Below are positions 34,936-45,634 of a stretch of 64,000 bases of DNA, piece by piece. The translations under genes were made by a program, and so were the position numbers. The notes beneath the pieces are model-generated. The model searched no databases. It was not told the origin of the DNA and saw only the letters and a program-made list of their open reading frames with translations. The DNA comes from Styela clava. Its lineage: Eukaryota > Chordata > Ascidiacea > Stolidobranchia > Styelidae. Location: assembly GCF_964204865.1 (NCBI RefSeq), contig NC_135250.1, positions 21,939,395-22,003,394 on the forward strand, written 5' to 3'. The stretch's first letter is position 1. Each line of letters starts with the position of its first letter.

Positions 34936-35593
34936 CCTTACTGCTATGATGTGAAGCAGCACAGCCTGTTTCCAGTTCGCCAAAGTGGAGGGCACCAAAC
35001 TTTCTAGAAAGCTGGACCAACGGCTTCGGGCGAATGAGCCTACAGACTGGCTATTGGTCGCAGTGGCAGGGTAATTTTTGCCAAAAAGTATCCCTGTGAT
35101 ATATGCAGAATGTTGTAACCACACTAAAGAAGTGGCACATTCGAAACAAAAAGTATAGCTCAAGCGCTCTTGAACTCTCTTTCTCTTCCTCCGAAATCCA
35201 CAAGAAAAAACGAATTTATTCGCTGATTACGCAATTGTCTTGGCGTGATTGAAATGTCTGTTCGTAGAAGCACTGTTTTTGTTGACGTGGTTCTACGCGA
35301 TAGCTCACTCTCCACACTTGAAACTGATTGCCTAAATGTTCATTCATTGTTAAATTCGGTGAATAATTAGGCATGAGAAAATTTGAAATAGTAGTCAAAT
35401 AGAAATCCGGTAAATACAGTACTTTCCTACAGGGGGACCAATATTAACTTGATAAAAACAAAAAACATGAATAATGAATTTAAATGTAGATCAAGCCTAA
35501 ATAATGACCTCAACCGGCTGATTGACAAGATACAAATTCGGAACGTTCTATACCTCCAAACTGCCCAGACCGAAAGAGATCGCGCTCACAAAT
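34936..35593. other. non-coding stretch
   Basis: Nothing recognised. Confidence 0.35.
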
Positions 35594-35899
35594 TAGCGCG
35601 CCTATATAGCCGGCCTTTAACGACCAAGTTACAGTTTGCTGACATGTAGGCAGTGGTCACTTTCCAGTATCACGGCCGCTAGAGGAAACTCTCTCCCGTA
35701 GGTGCCGATCGGTTTTTTCGAAGTCTAACGCAGATGCCTCGAATACTAGCGCGCCAATATGGCCGGGCTTTAACGACCAAGTTGCAGTTTGCTGACATGT
35801 ACAAATACCAACAGTGGTCACTTTCTAGAATCATGGCCGCTATAGGGAACTCTCTCCCGAGGGTGACGATGGGGAAGTCTAAAGCAGATGCCTCGAATA
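35594..35899. repeat. 153-bp tandem duplication
   Basis: TAGCGCGCC(T/A)ATAT starts two copies at 35594 and 35747. Both contain CTTTAACGACCAAGTT(A/G)CAG and CAGTGGTCACTTTC. They have diverged more than the other local duplications. Confidence 0.9.
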
Positions 35900-35942
35900 T
35901 GCTTATTGGACACGTAGTGGACATAACGATCGTTTCAATATT

Positions 35943-35980
35943 ATGTTGTTGTTGTTCTTGTTCTTGTTGTTCTTGTTCTT
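35943..35980. repeat. GTT/CTT microsatellite
   Basis: An imperfect TTG/TTC trinucleotide run immediately upstream of the next repeat. Confidence 0.85.
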
Positions 35981-36081
35981 TGACACGTTTTTAAAAAGTC
36001 GCTTTTCTCTTCGAATACTGGACCAATTGCTTTGAAATTTTCAGTGGTTAAAGATTAATTTTTTCGCTAGAAGGCTATTAC
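35981..36081 (+). repeat. dispersed repeat with CTTCGAATACTGGACCAATT, copy 1
   Basis: Matches 37038-37146 over about 100 bp, starting TTGACACGTTTTTAAAA and ending GAAGGCTA(T/A)TACTTT. Confidence 0.85.
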
Positions 36082-36215
36082 TTTTGTTTATTCTTAAATT
36101 TTATATGAATCCTATGAGATATGATATTTCATACAAAATTTCGCGGTATTTATTTTTACTCATGGGAACACTGTTTTACACTTATTTCAAGCGGTTTCGC
36201 GATCGATTGTCTTGC

Positions 36216-37027
36216 TCAGTACTACAGCTACTGTAGGTCGGTACTGGTAAGTTGCCATACCGGTACCGTAACGCAGTGAAATTGACTTATTCCTTCCGCG
36301 GTATTACTAATGCTGCAATGCAAGTTTTATAGCCTATCGTATGCGGAACGGAATATCAGACCTACAGGTTCGGTACCGGTACTGGTAGCTCAGTACGTAA
36401 GTACGGTACTGGTGCCGGTACCGGTGTCTTACCACAATGAAATTACCGTAACTTATTCTTTCACGGTCCTACCAGTGCAGTAATGCAAGCGTTGTAGCAC
36501 TTGTAGCCTACTATATTTGTTTATTTTGATGAGAGTCTACTGGAAACAACATAAAATTTGAAAGGGAAGAATTGTTCTGTGATCAATTATCTGTCCTAAA
36601 GTGTAAACAACATAAAATTTGCAAGGGAACAACTGTTCTGTGATCAATTACCGTATATGGCCTACAGTGTACAGGTAAGATGCTGGCTGACTGCTAACCG
36701 GTACTGGTAGCTCAGTACGTAAGTACGATACTGGTACTGGTGCCGGTACCGGTGTCTTACCACAATAAAATTACCGTAACTTATTCTTTCACGGTCCTAC
36801 CAGTGCAGTAATGCAAGCGTTGTAGCAATAGTAGCCTACTATATTTGTTTATTTTGATGAGAGTCTACTGGAAACAACATAAAATTTGAAAGGGAAGAAT
36901 TGTTCTGTGATCAATTATCTGTCCTAAAGTGTAAACAACATAAAATTTGCAAGGGAACAACTGTTCTGTGATCAATTACCGTATATGGCCTACAGTGTAC
37001 AGGTAAGATGCTGCCTGACTGCTAACT
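36216..37027 (+). repeat. 322-bp tandem duplication rich in GGTACCGGTAC, plus an older diverged copy
   Basis: ACCGGTACTGGTAGCTCAGT starts near-identical copies at 36375 and 36697; the second has a 6-bp ACTGGT insertion. Inside each, a segment of about 62 bp (AACAACATAAAATTTG(A/C)AAG...) is itself duplicated. 36216-36374 is an older partial copy (CCGTAACGCAGTGAAATTGA...). Confidence 0.9.
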
Positions 37028-37037
37028 CAGTACCGCT

Positions 37038-37146
37038 TGACACGTTTTTAAAAGTCGCTTTTCTCTTCGAATACTGGACCAATTGCTTTGAAATTTTTAG
37101 TGGTTAAAGATAAAAATTTTCTCCAGAAGGCTAATACTTTTTTTTT
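37038..37146 (+). repeat. dispersed repeat with CTTCGAATACTGGACCAATT, copy 2
   Basis: Second copy of 35981-36081. The two copies bracket the GGTACC-rich duplications. Confidence 0.85.
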
Positions 37147-39099
37147 CGCTATGACGTCATCAAAATTATGTGACTCTACGTGTCCATATATTTGAGCATA
37201 GCTCTCTTGTTCTCTTCAAGTTTGTTTTGTCCTTTTTTTGATTTGAAGTGTGATGATTGTGCATTGTTATTTTCACATACTCCAAGCCTCTAAATAATTT
37301 TATCCTAATCAAATAAATCGATCGTCTACGACTACTTCCGTCTACTATCGCCCCATACCCAGGCCAGGTCGTCGTCGGTTAGTTAGAGCTAAATTGGTTG
37401 GAAGTCTGAGACTTTACCTACTGCTGTCACTCAATTCAATTTAGGCCTAAGATGGAATAAGCTTTTTTTTGGCTTTTACCCTTGTGTATTCGATGAAAGG
37501 AAGAATTATCACCACGTCTAATCAATGTCATTCTAAATCGCGAAAATGTCATATAAGTGTGTGACATTGAGCTGGAATATTTTTTTTTGCGCCGCCTGCC
37601 TGATCATTTTTTAGTTGTAACTCTGAGTCGTGCTTTGTAGGATTTTCTCACCTCACTAATCTGGGTTCCTACAATCCGTCGACTTGGTTCTTACTTGTAC
37701 AAATGAAACTTCACGAAATTATTTCCAGCATTTATGTACTTGAACTAATCTGTTTGTTCCACAGAAAACGTTACTTGCATAATCTTCGACCATTTAATCC
37801 TTGAGTCATTTATTTTTATATTCGACTTGTAAACATCTTCAAACATTGCAAGTTTTTTCTCGCAATTTAAAATCAAAAATGCCACTATGAGACATTTGAG
37901 TAATATTTACAGTTCTATTTCACAGTCGGTTTGTCACAATGGCAGATCCCATTGATCAGTGGTAAAGTTGTGGAGCCGTTTTGCCACTCTTTCAATAAGA
38001 GAATGTGCACAATCATTCTTTTGGCTATGCCCTTTTAAAGAATTAACGAGATATCCCCAAATTCAACCCAAAAGTGGGCGAAGGATAGCATGATGAATAC
38101 CGCGCCGTTGTAGTTCATCAGCGCATCTCTCACCCTTTATTGTAAGTATCTTACGTGCGGACGTCAGCTCATTTGATCTTCTTTTTGCTTCCTACTTGTT
38201 TCACAAGTAGCCTACCAACTAAGGACTTTTTTGTTAGCCGTTACGTTCGGAACCGTAAACTTGTAATTTTGATGTCTCATGCTACATTGAAATGAGGAGC
38301 TTTTTCCTGCAGGTGTCAAAATGATCTTTTAAAGTCGAAAGCCGATGCTTGGATATGCTTATTGTCTTGTGCTTTTTTACTCATTTTCAATTAAGGAAAT
38401 CTATTCAATTCTTCATTATCATGCTTCATCTTTGATTTCATTATTGATGTGGCATGACTATTTTGTAATGTCGCATGCATCACACCGATCATCTATTCTA
38501 GTTGATGAAACTTTATTTCTGAATTTTCTCGAAAAATTGTTGAGTAAGCTGCTTTGTATTTTACTGGATTTTCAATATTATGATATGGGCAAAATGTTAT
38601 ATACATTTGATGCAGGGTAGCAACATTTAATGTTGGAGGAAAGTATTGATATTTAGATTCTTTGCGTACGTAATGGCTTCTAACTGTTTTAAACATACAA
38701 ATATGTTGTAACACTTTTTTTACTCTTCCAGCAGTGTGTTATGGGGTACAGTTATATCACGCATGTCACCTAATGTTTCCAACAAATTCCTTTTGTATTG
38801 CTCGTTTTTTGAAACCTCGACGGCTATGAGAAAAAAGTCCGACGTGTTTGAAATGTTTCCGCAACCCTTACGGAGAACAAATTTGAAACTGAAATCTCCT
38901 CTGCTACTGTCTTTAATTGGAGATGTAGATCTGCTTATTTTAACTCAACCATCCGCTTTCATTTCCAAATCCTGCGCTGTCGCAATTGCAGGTTTCTCGT
39001 GCAGATTACTAGCGGATGACACCACCACCTCTGAGACAATTTTACACTTAGAAAATATTTGTTTTACTCAGCATGATAATTTCAGGGCCGAGCATAGTC
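37147..39099. other. non-coding, with a short dispersed-repeat fragment
   Basis: About 37360-37420 (CCAGGCCAGGTCGTCG, then AGCTAAATTGGTTGGAAGTC) resembles parts of the repeats at 43040 and 43640. 38345-39099 has open frames in both directions with no convincing match; part may belong to the element at 39100-39760. Confidence 0.4.
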
Positions 39100-39760
39100 C
39101 TAAATGATTTACAAACTTCGTCATCATGAGTTGGTCCAGAAAATACGACTTCAGCCTGTTCTTTATTTTGATGCTGTTCATGAGGCTGTACCCTCGTTCA
39201 TAGTCGCACCAGGGGCTTGGAAGGAAGAGCATGTTTGAAGGAGGCAATAAACACTGACATTTTCTTCGAGTATTGCCTCATTGTAGGCATTGCTATTATC
39301 ACTTTCATTCCCAGGACCAAGGCAGTTCAGGAATGGGCTGAATTTCCTGCAGAGCTCTCTCTACTAATCCATTGAAGACAAAATCAAAATCAGCTCGTTT
39401 ATTGAGCTGTATTCAAAATGCACCAAAAATATACTTTGTTATCATCTGGAAATCCGTCTTTTTAATGAGTACAATCTTTTAATAAATCTGACTACTGGAG
39501 CCAATTCTTCCATAGTTAATGCTTCTCTATTTATCCACCCTTGGCAGTCGTATTCCAGTGTTTGTGTCATCCAAATACTGCGCTTGAAGCTTGGCAATCT
39601 TGCTGTAAGCAACTACTTGTGTTTTCTTCGGAGTGATATAGTTTTTTTGGTATGCCATTGATAAATCATCTTTTAGAATATCCTTCAGCACAAACAATGC
39701 AGCTTTGATTTGCATTGATTTCAGTTTTGCAACGCAGAGAACTGCCACTGAATCACGAAT
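39100..39760 (-). pseudogene. C-terminal remnant of a hAT-family transposase
   Basis: On the minus strand, 39748-39527 encodes IKAALFVLKDILKDDLSMAY and a linker; after stops and shifts, 39207-39105 encodes DYERGYSLMNSIKIKNRLKS with FLDQLMMTKF. The (C/Y)ERGFS-MN-IKT-R-L...L--L-M-K pattern is the conserved hAT C-terminal dimerisation block. No intact frame spans the region. Confidence 0.55.
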
Positions 39761-40206
39761 TCCTTGTTTTTTGCAGTATTCAGCTCATACCGTAGCTTGT
39801 CACAAGTGCTGTGATATCAAAATGTCGATACAGCCACCATGCATCATGTATGGTTTAGAAAGAGATATGACCAGATGCCTCAGCAGTAGCCTGCAAGTCT
39901 TTCTTTTCAAACAGCGGATCTGTATATAGACAGTTCTTGTCACTGTTTCGCATAGGGAGAGTTGTGACCTCGCATCGTCGATTCCCTGGTCTACTCGGTG
40001 AGTACAATTCCAGTGGAATCAAGGTACTCGGACGTAACAGACATGCGTGGGTATGTGACTTCACAATAACCAGTCGCAGCCAAAATACACCTGAAGCATG
40101 GAACGGGAATTACAACTAGGTGTTAGGAAATATGACGAGCCACGTTTCGAAAACGTATCTTTGCAAGTGTGCGAGAATGAGATTTTATTGCGCAAATGGT
40201 CTAGAG
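39761..40206. other. non-coding stretch
   Basis: No recognised feature; open frames on both strands here look accidental. Confidence 0.35.
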
Positions 40207-41658
40207 CAGTGGTTCCCAAACTTTTTTGACCATCGCCCCCCTAAAGTAGTTTATGCAACTTCATCGCCCCCCTGCACTACAAAAAAATATAAAGTCAGAA
40301 ACGAATATATTACAGACCAAATAAGAAGACAAATCATAGTTTATAGTGTTTTTTATTAATGAGATACATGAGCTTGGTGTTCTTCAGCGAGTTTTTTATT
40401 ATATCTAAAATTACCCCGTTTACTGATGGAAAGGTGATTTCGTTGTTTTAATAGCAATAGTAGCACGGCTGAAAACCCCTTTTTCACCATATAATAGGTC
40501 GGAAATGAAAGAATCCAGGGTTCTACCTCCTCAAAAACCGCCGTGTACTCTTGGCTTATAGCATTTCACTTCCTAAATTCACCCCATTTCACATTAAAAT
40601 AATAAAAACAAAGTCAATTTTCCCAAACTTATAATAATGATTTTCGTACATCTCATTCATTCGTACAGCCTGATGACCTGCACTAAAATATTTCGGAAAA
40701 ATTCATCCCCGATTCCTCATCCTATCACGGCCTCCAGTCCGATCATCAGTCCATAATTAACCAGCCATTTGTTTTTGGATTCATTGACTCGGATGTGGAA
40801 GAAGCCGTGACTGACTATCGGCTACGGCCCAGGGGTCGGCAAATTTTATGTCGCTCGCAGGACAAAATTCAGGGTTGCTAGTCTTTTGCGGGTCGCATAT
40901 ATTTTTTGAAAGTTAAAAACGGAGCAGCGCGCGAAAACTGCGACAATTCGTGAACTCAACTCCGTCGTCTTATTGAAAAAATATTACAATGATATTTAAT
41001 GTGACACCGCTCGTCGCTGCATCACACTGGATAGCTTTACGACGCCAAGATTGAAACATTTTCTAAATGGGCATCACCAAACCCACTTCTTTGCTTGTTC
41101 TTTGTCTTATTAAAAAAATATTACAATGATATTTAATGTGACACTGTCTCGTTGCTGCATCACGCTGGAAAGCTTTACGACGCCAAGATTGAAACATTTT
41201 CTAAATGGGCATCACCAAACCCACTTCTTTGCTTGTTTTTTTGTAATAAATAATAAAATGGTAATAATAAATGGTGTGTATTAGAATGATAGTTTGAAAC
41301 AAATACCCCATTTTACAGGCAACAACAAAAATTTTGAAATGGTGAAGTACGGGAAGAATTTTCCGCAGTCAAAGGTCGGGGAAAGGTCCATTCAGTGAAT
41401 AGCTCGGGCCAGATTATTTTATTCCGGCCGTATTTTGCCGAATACTGGGATACGCAAACTACCTTACCTTACTGCGAAGACGAGACCAGAAATTCTTTCG
41501 CGTGTGAATATCGCCCACATGATTCAAGACTGCCAATGCACACAGAGTACAGAATTAAGTGCGCCGAACATAAAACAGGTTTCGCGAAATCGCCCCCCTA
41601 TCGCCCCCTTAGACTTTTTCGCCCCCCTCTGTATCGTTTTCGCCCACTGGGGGAAAAT
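40207..41658. mobile_element. hAT-type non-autonomous element, right end cut by LINE insertion
   Basis: Begins CAGTGGTTCCCAAACTTTTT and has repeated ATCGCCCCCCT blocks just inside. The far end has matching inverted GC-rich blocks (CGCCCCCCTATCGCCCCCTT up to 41655) but lacks the terminal bases, which are replaced by LINE sequence. A second hAT-like end, CAGGGGTCGGCAAATTTTAT, starts at 40830 inside it, suggesting nesting. Confidence 0.7.
40967..41240. repeat. 137-bp tandem duplication
   Basis: GTCTTATTGAAAAAATATTA at 40967 and its near copy at 41104 begin two units that both contain GACGCCAAGATTGAAACATT. A handful of substitutions separate them. Confidence 0.95.
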
Positions 41659-42806
41659 TGAGCTCAAATTCATATGTTCTGAAGCATTTACCTTTAACAT
41701 CCATACGAAATGTATTTAAAAACTGGTATTTCTGTAAAAATGTGCTTTTTGATTGGAAAATGTCAAATTTTGATCAACCTATATGGTACAACAAAAGTAT
41801 TTCTTATGCCAGAAAACAATTTTTTATAAAGTCTTGGTATGATCATGGTATAAAAGCTGTAAGACATTTAGCAAATGTGGGTAATTTGTTTACTTATAGA
41901 GAGTTGACTGAAAAATATGGCATGCAATATAGTGATGAAGAGTATGTGAATTATTATCGCATCACTGGAGTTCTACCCGATTATTGGTTATGCAATATTG
42001 GAAACTGTGTTGATTTTAGTGTAATAAGTGACACTGAAGAGAATGTATGTCAATTTATTTCTGAAACATTCGAATCAGGAAAAGTAAATAAAAGCATCTA
42101 TAAAAAGTTGAACCTTATCAAATTTATATCCCCTGATAAATCAAGAAAAAAATGGACAGATCTTTTGTATTTAGAGAGTGATTTTAATTGGAATAAATTG
42201 TATATGGATATCTTTTATTGTACTATTGAAACTAAATTGCAATCTTTTCATGTAAAGCTATTTCATGGTGCCATAGTACTAAACGATAGATTGTATAAAT
42301 TTAAACTTGTTTCATCAGAGTTATGTGATTTCTGTCATTCGAATGTTGAAACTACTGACCATTTCTTCTATGATTGTATAGTTGTCCAACAGTTTTGGGA
42401 ATTTCTGAACATGTGGATATATTCAAAAACAGGGATTAATTTTAACTTTTCAAAAAAAGATTGCATATTGGGATATGTTTGCCAATTCTATAACAAATTG
42501 TGTAATTGTATACTTCTTACTGCCCGGTTTTATCTATATCGTTGTAAGATACAGAAAAAGAAACCACTGTTCTATGTTTTTACCTCATATCTTCATGAAG
42601 TGAGGGAAATTGAGCGGTTCATTGCACATAAAAATGGCAAAATAAAGAAACATTATCAAAAATGGAAAATTTTAGGATATACACACAATAATTGATTATT
42701 TTTATATGATGAATTGTGATTATGTAGTTTCTATGAATATTGATTAATAATGCTGTAGATATTGTAGATGTATCGATTAACTGTGTTTTATACAATAATA
42801 AATATA

Positions 42807-42841
<35 letters not shown>
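41659..42841 (+). mobile_element. 5'-truncated L1/Tx1-type LINE with poly(A) tail
   Basis: A 345-codon open frame (41658-42695) followed by a short 3' UTR, AATAAA at 42797-42802 and a run of about 31 A ending at 42841. The intact frame and long A tail suggest fairly recent insertion, though the 5' end is truncated. The insertion sits at the end of a hAT element. No target-site duplication was identified. Confidence 0.85.
41715..42695 (+). CDS. C-terminal part of LINE ORF2 with zf-RVT domain
   Basis: This is the extreme C-terminus of a reverse-transcriptase polyprotein. It has no reverse-transcriptase catalytic YxDD region, but ends with the zinc-binding domain seen in L1-like elements: VKLFHGAIVLNDRLYKFKL, then C-x2-C (CDFC), then TTDHFFYDC and a FW pair. 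The open frame begins in hAT-derived sequence, so the true LINE part starts somewhere near 41660-41715. It ends with TAA at 42693-42695. On its own it cannot support retrotransposition; it is a dead-on-arrival copy. Confidence 0.75.
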   Translation, partial: FKNWYFCKNVLFDWKMSNFDQPIWYNKSISYARKQFFIKSWYDHGIKAVRHLANVGNLFTYRELTEKYGMQYSDEEYVNYYRITGVLPDYWLCNIGNCVDFSVISDTEENVCQFISETFESGKVNKSIYKKLNLIKFISPDKSRKKWTDLLYLESDFNWNKLYMDIFYCTIETKLQSFHVKLFHGAIVLNDRLYKFKLVSSELCDFCHSNVETTDHFFYDCIVVQQFWEFLNMWIYSKTGINFNFSKKDCILGYVCQFYNKLCNCILLTARFYLYRCKIQKKKPLFYVFTSYLHEVREIERFIAHKNGKIKKHYQKWKILGYTHNN

Positions 42842-42843
<2 letters not shown>

Positions 42844-43000
42844 TTCTGCGAAATGGCGCGATTGCGCACCTTAGAGGGAACTTTGGTTGACACCACTTTG
42901 TTCATAATTATTTTGCGTACGGTAGCCTACTTTGATTCACTCTTTTTGATTCGATCTTTTCCTGATTATAATGGCACCGTTTTATCTATGCTCCGTTTAT
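42842..43000. mobile_element. hAT-like end fragment after the LINE
   Basis: Read on the minus strand from about 42901, CAAAGTGGTGTCAACCAAAG runs into TTCCCTCTAAGGTGCGCAAT, a familiar hAT-type terminus. It may be unrelated to the element at 40207. Confidence 0.35.
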
Positions 43001-43330
43001 ACTTCGTTTTTCTTTAGACCGGGTTTTTCAATCTTACCCAAAATTTTTATATTGTCCCATACCAGGTCTGCTAGGGCCAAATTGGATGGTAGGCTGAGAC
43101 TCTTCGACCTACGCTCTTCGACTTTTGACGAAAGTTTTTTAATAAGCGTCATTTTGAGCAATAGTTAATCAACACAATATCTCATAGCAAATGAACAGAA
43201 TGATCTGTAATTTAAAATCATTTATTAAAATTAAAAGTCATGTGTGACGTCATAGTTTCATGATTGTTATCAATGCACTTGACTTTTACGAATGGCTGAT
43301 CGCCACGAAACATGGACAAGTTCAAAATCG
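43001..43330 (+). repeat. dispersed repeat, copy A
   Basis: Shares with 43580-43900, in the same order, CCATA(C/T)CAGGTC, GCC(A/G)AATTGG(A/T)TGGTAGG, TTCGACTTTTGA, ATCTGTAATTTAA, GTGTGAC(G/A)TCATAGT and GCTTTTAC/ACTTTTAC segments. Divergence is substantial. Confidence 0.75.
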
Positions 43331-43579
43331 GAATGTAGTTTAAACTCTAAACCAAACTAATATGCTCGGAATATAAGATTTAGAACCCATATTGTTGCAC
43401 GCACAAATATACTCTGGACTCTGTAGGATCAATTTTACCATAAAATGCTGCAAAAGCATAGGAAGGTAAAAAAATGAATAAGTTAGAGAGATAGAAAAAT
43501 TCCCAAATTTATTCTTTCAGGATGCTCCAACAACTGCAAATGTTTTTCATTGGTCAAAAGACATTCGTGAAATAACATT

Positions 43580-43900
43580 TCTCTTTCGTAGACTACATTT
43601 TTAACTCAAATGTAACCTACAATCTGTGTATCGTCCATATCAGGTCCAAAAGGTCAAGGTCCGGTTAGAGCCGAATTGGTTGGTAGGTAAACAGACTCTA
43701 CAGTCTATGCTTTTCGACTTTTGATCAAAATTCTTCAATAAGAGTCACTTTTGTGCAAATGTTAAGAAGAATCTGTAATTTAATCGCATTTTATTTAAAG
43801 TCACGTGTGACATCATAGTATCATGTTAGTTACCAATGGTGACTTAGACATGGCTTTTACAAATGGTCCCTTGCGACGAAGCATAGACTCTACCGGAGTT
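43580..43900 (+). repeat. dispersed repeat, copy B
   Basis: Diverged partner of copy A, about 590 bp downstream in the same orientation; a third fragment is near 37360. Confidence 0.75.
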
Positions 43901-44618
43901 TTTTAAAACATGAAAAATTACATGCAGCCGTACACCAATAACAAGAAATAAAATTTTAAAAAAACACAATTTTCATTCAAAATTTGAGAATTACTAGAGA
44001 TATCAATAATAAGTGATTCATTATAATTTTATGAAAATCTTTGATGCATAAATATGGGTTGGATCGTAAACACCGTCCATTTATTGTGAAATATTTTATT
44101 ACTAAGAGATAATTCGTAACTGAAAATATTCTGCTACTGATTACCAATGACCAAGCTCACTTTCATTTATCTGGTTTTTTATAGGCAAAATTTCCGCCTC
44201 GGCATCAGCGTGAAGGCTTCTTCTAGTGAGCGAGTAACAGTATGGTGTGCAGTTGCGAGTTTTGGGTTCTTATTTTCCTGAGGCGGAGATAAAACGGTTA
44301 TTCTAGCTCGTTACGTGCAGTTGCTGAAAAACTTTTTGATGCCAAAACTCACGAATCTTAGTGAAATGCAACGGTATGGTTTCAGCAAAATGGAGCAACT
44401 GTCGGTACGGCAAAAATAATCGACGATTTCATGACGTCACAAGGAACGATTTTTAAAATAGATTCTCATTTAAGTAGTTTTGCCAAAATAACACCAATTG
44501 TTCGTTACAAAAACCTTTCCGGGCAAAAGCAAATCAATAGGCGGTTTATTGCTAAATCCCTGTAACAAAACTAATTGAAAATCCACACAAAGAAAGCTCT
44601 TATTGAATTATGCTGGTA
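43901..44618. other. non-coding stretch
   Basis: Nothing recognised. Confidence 0.35.
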
Positions 44619-44625
44619 TTCTATA

Positions 44626-45627
44626 CAGCGTTTCCCAGCGTTTTTTTTTGGTCGCGGACTATTTTTTCACCAGGGATAATCGTTGCTGACTCAACGTGTG
44701 TTAATTTTGTAACCGAACTCTGTGCCAAGAAGCAATAGAATCAAAAACAACAGAATTTCAACGAAGTCAGTTTAATATCTACATTTACAATGAGAACCAT
44801 AGCGAGGGTGCTTCGCTGAGAAAAATTATAGTGAGGAATTTGCGGATGAAATTTTGAAATAAATTCATTCGGATTATTATCTTTTGTGTCGGCTTTGATT
44901 GTTCTTGTCGCCTTTGTAAAATTAAAAAAAGTGACAATATCTTTATGGCTCCCTTATGATTCGCTGTTTTGTTTTCTGTTTGTATTGTCCTATTATTACA
45001 AAACTTCCGAAATTTTGCTTCCGAAATATCTGTTAAAATCTGATGGAATTAATTTGATGGTATTTCATATTCAAATTAATATATCCGCTCGAAAATTTTT
45101 GAAATTTGAGTTTTATGTTATTTGTATTGGTTATTCGAATTTTACCAAAAGGCCCACTGAAAAGATGTGAAAAGAAAACTCATGCGACATTGGCGCACAA
45201 TAAGATAATTTGAAGATTAGAGCAATGGAGTCGAAGGAAAAAAAAACAGATAAAAAAACACAAATATATAACACTCAATTTTAACGCGAGCGAAAGGTGA
45301 GTGTAGACTTGTATTTTTGTCAGTAATAGTTAGCTGTTCAAATATTTTGCCCAACCCTACTCAGTAATCGGTAATTATTGACTCGATTCATTATATGTGA
45401 ATAAACTTGTCTTTTATGTTTTATGTGAATACAATCGTGAATTGGCTGGTACTTAATTCTGGTAAAAACGTTTTCGCCCCGCAATGAATTTTGCAACAAT
45501 AAAAAGATTAGTGACCTACATGAAATATACTACTACATAACTTTCTAAAACGGTATTGCTCGTTGAGGACTCATTCAAAAGCTCTGCGGACTCATTTGAG
45601 ACCACGGACTCGGGTTGGGAAACACTG
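44626..45627. mobile_element. 1.0-kb hAT-type non-autonomous element, TSD TTCTATA
   Basis: The left end CAGCGTTTCCCAGCG and the right end (read inverted CAGTGTTTCCCAACC) match with a few differences. GGTCGCGGACTATTTTTTCA lies inside on the left and ACCACGGACTCGGG on the right. Flanks share TTCTATA (44619-44625 and 45628-45634); an eighth base does not match. No transposase was found inside. Confidence 0.8.
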
Positions 45628-45634
45628 TTCTATA

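Noticed and set aside
30486..45350. AGGGTTGGGCA at 30486 and inverted match near 45350 as ends of one 15-kb element
   Set aside because: The right-hand match lies inside another hAT element and the interval holds many unrelated insertions; more likely two separate MITE ends.
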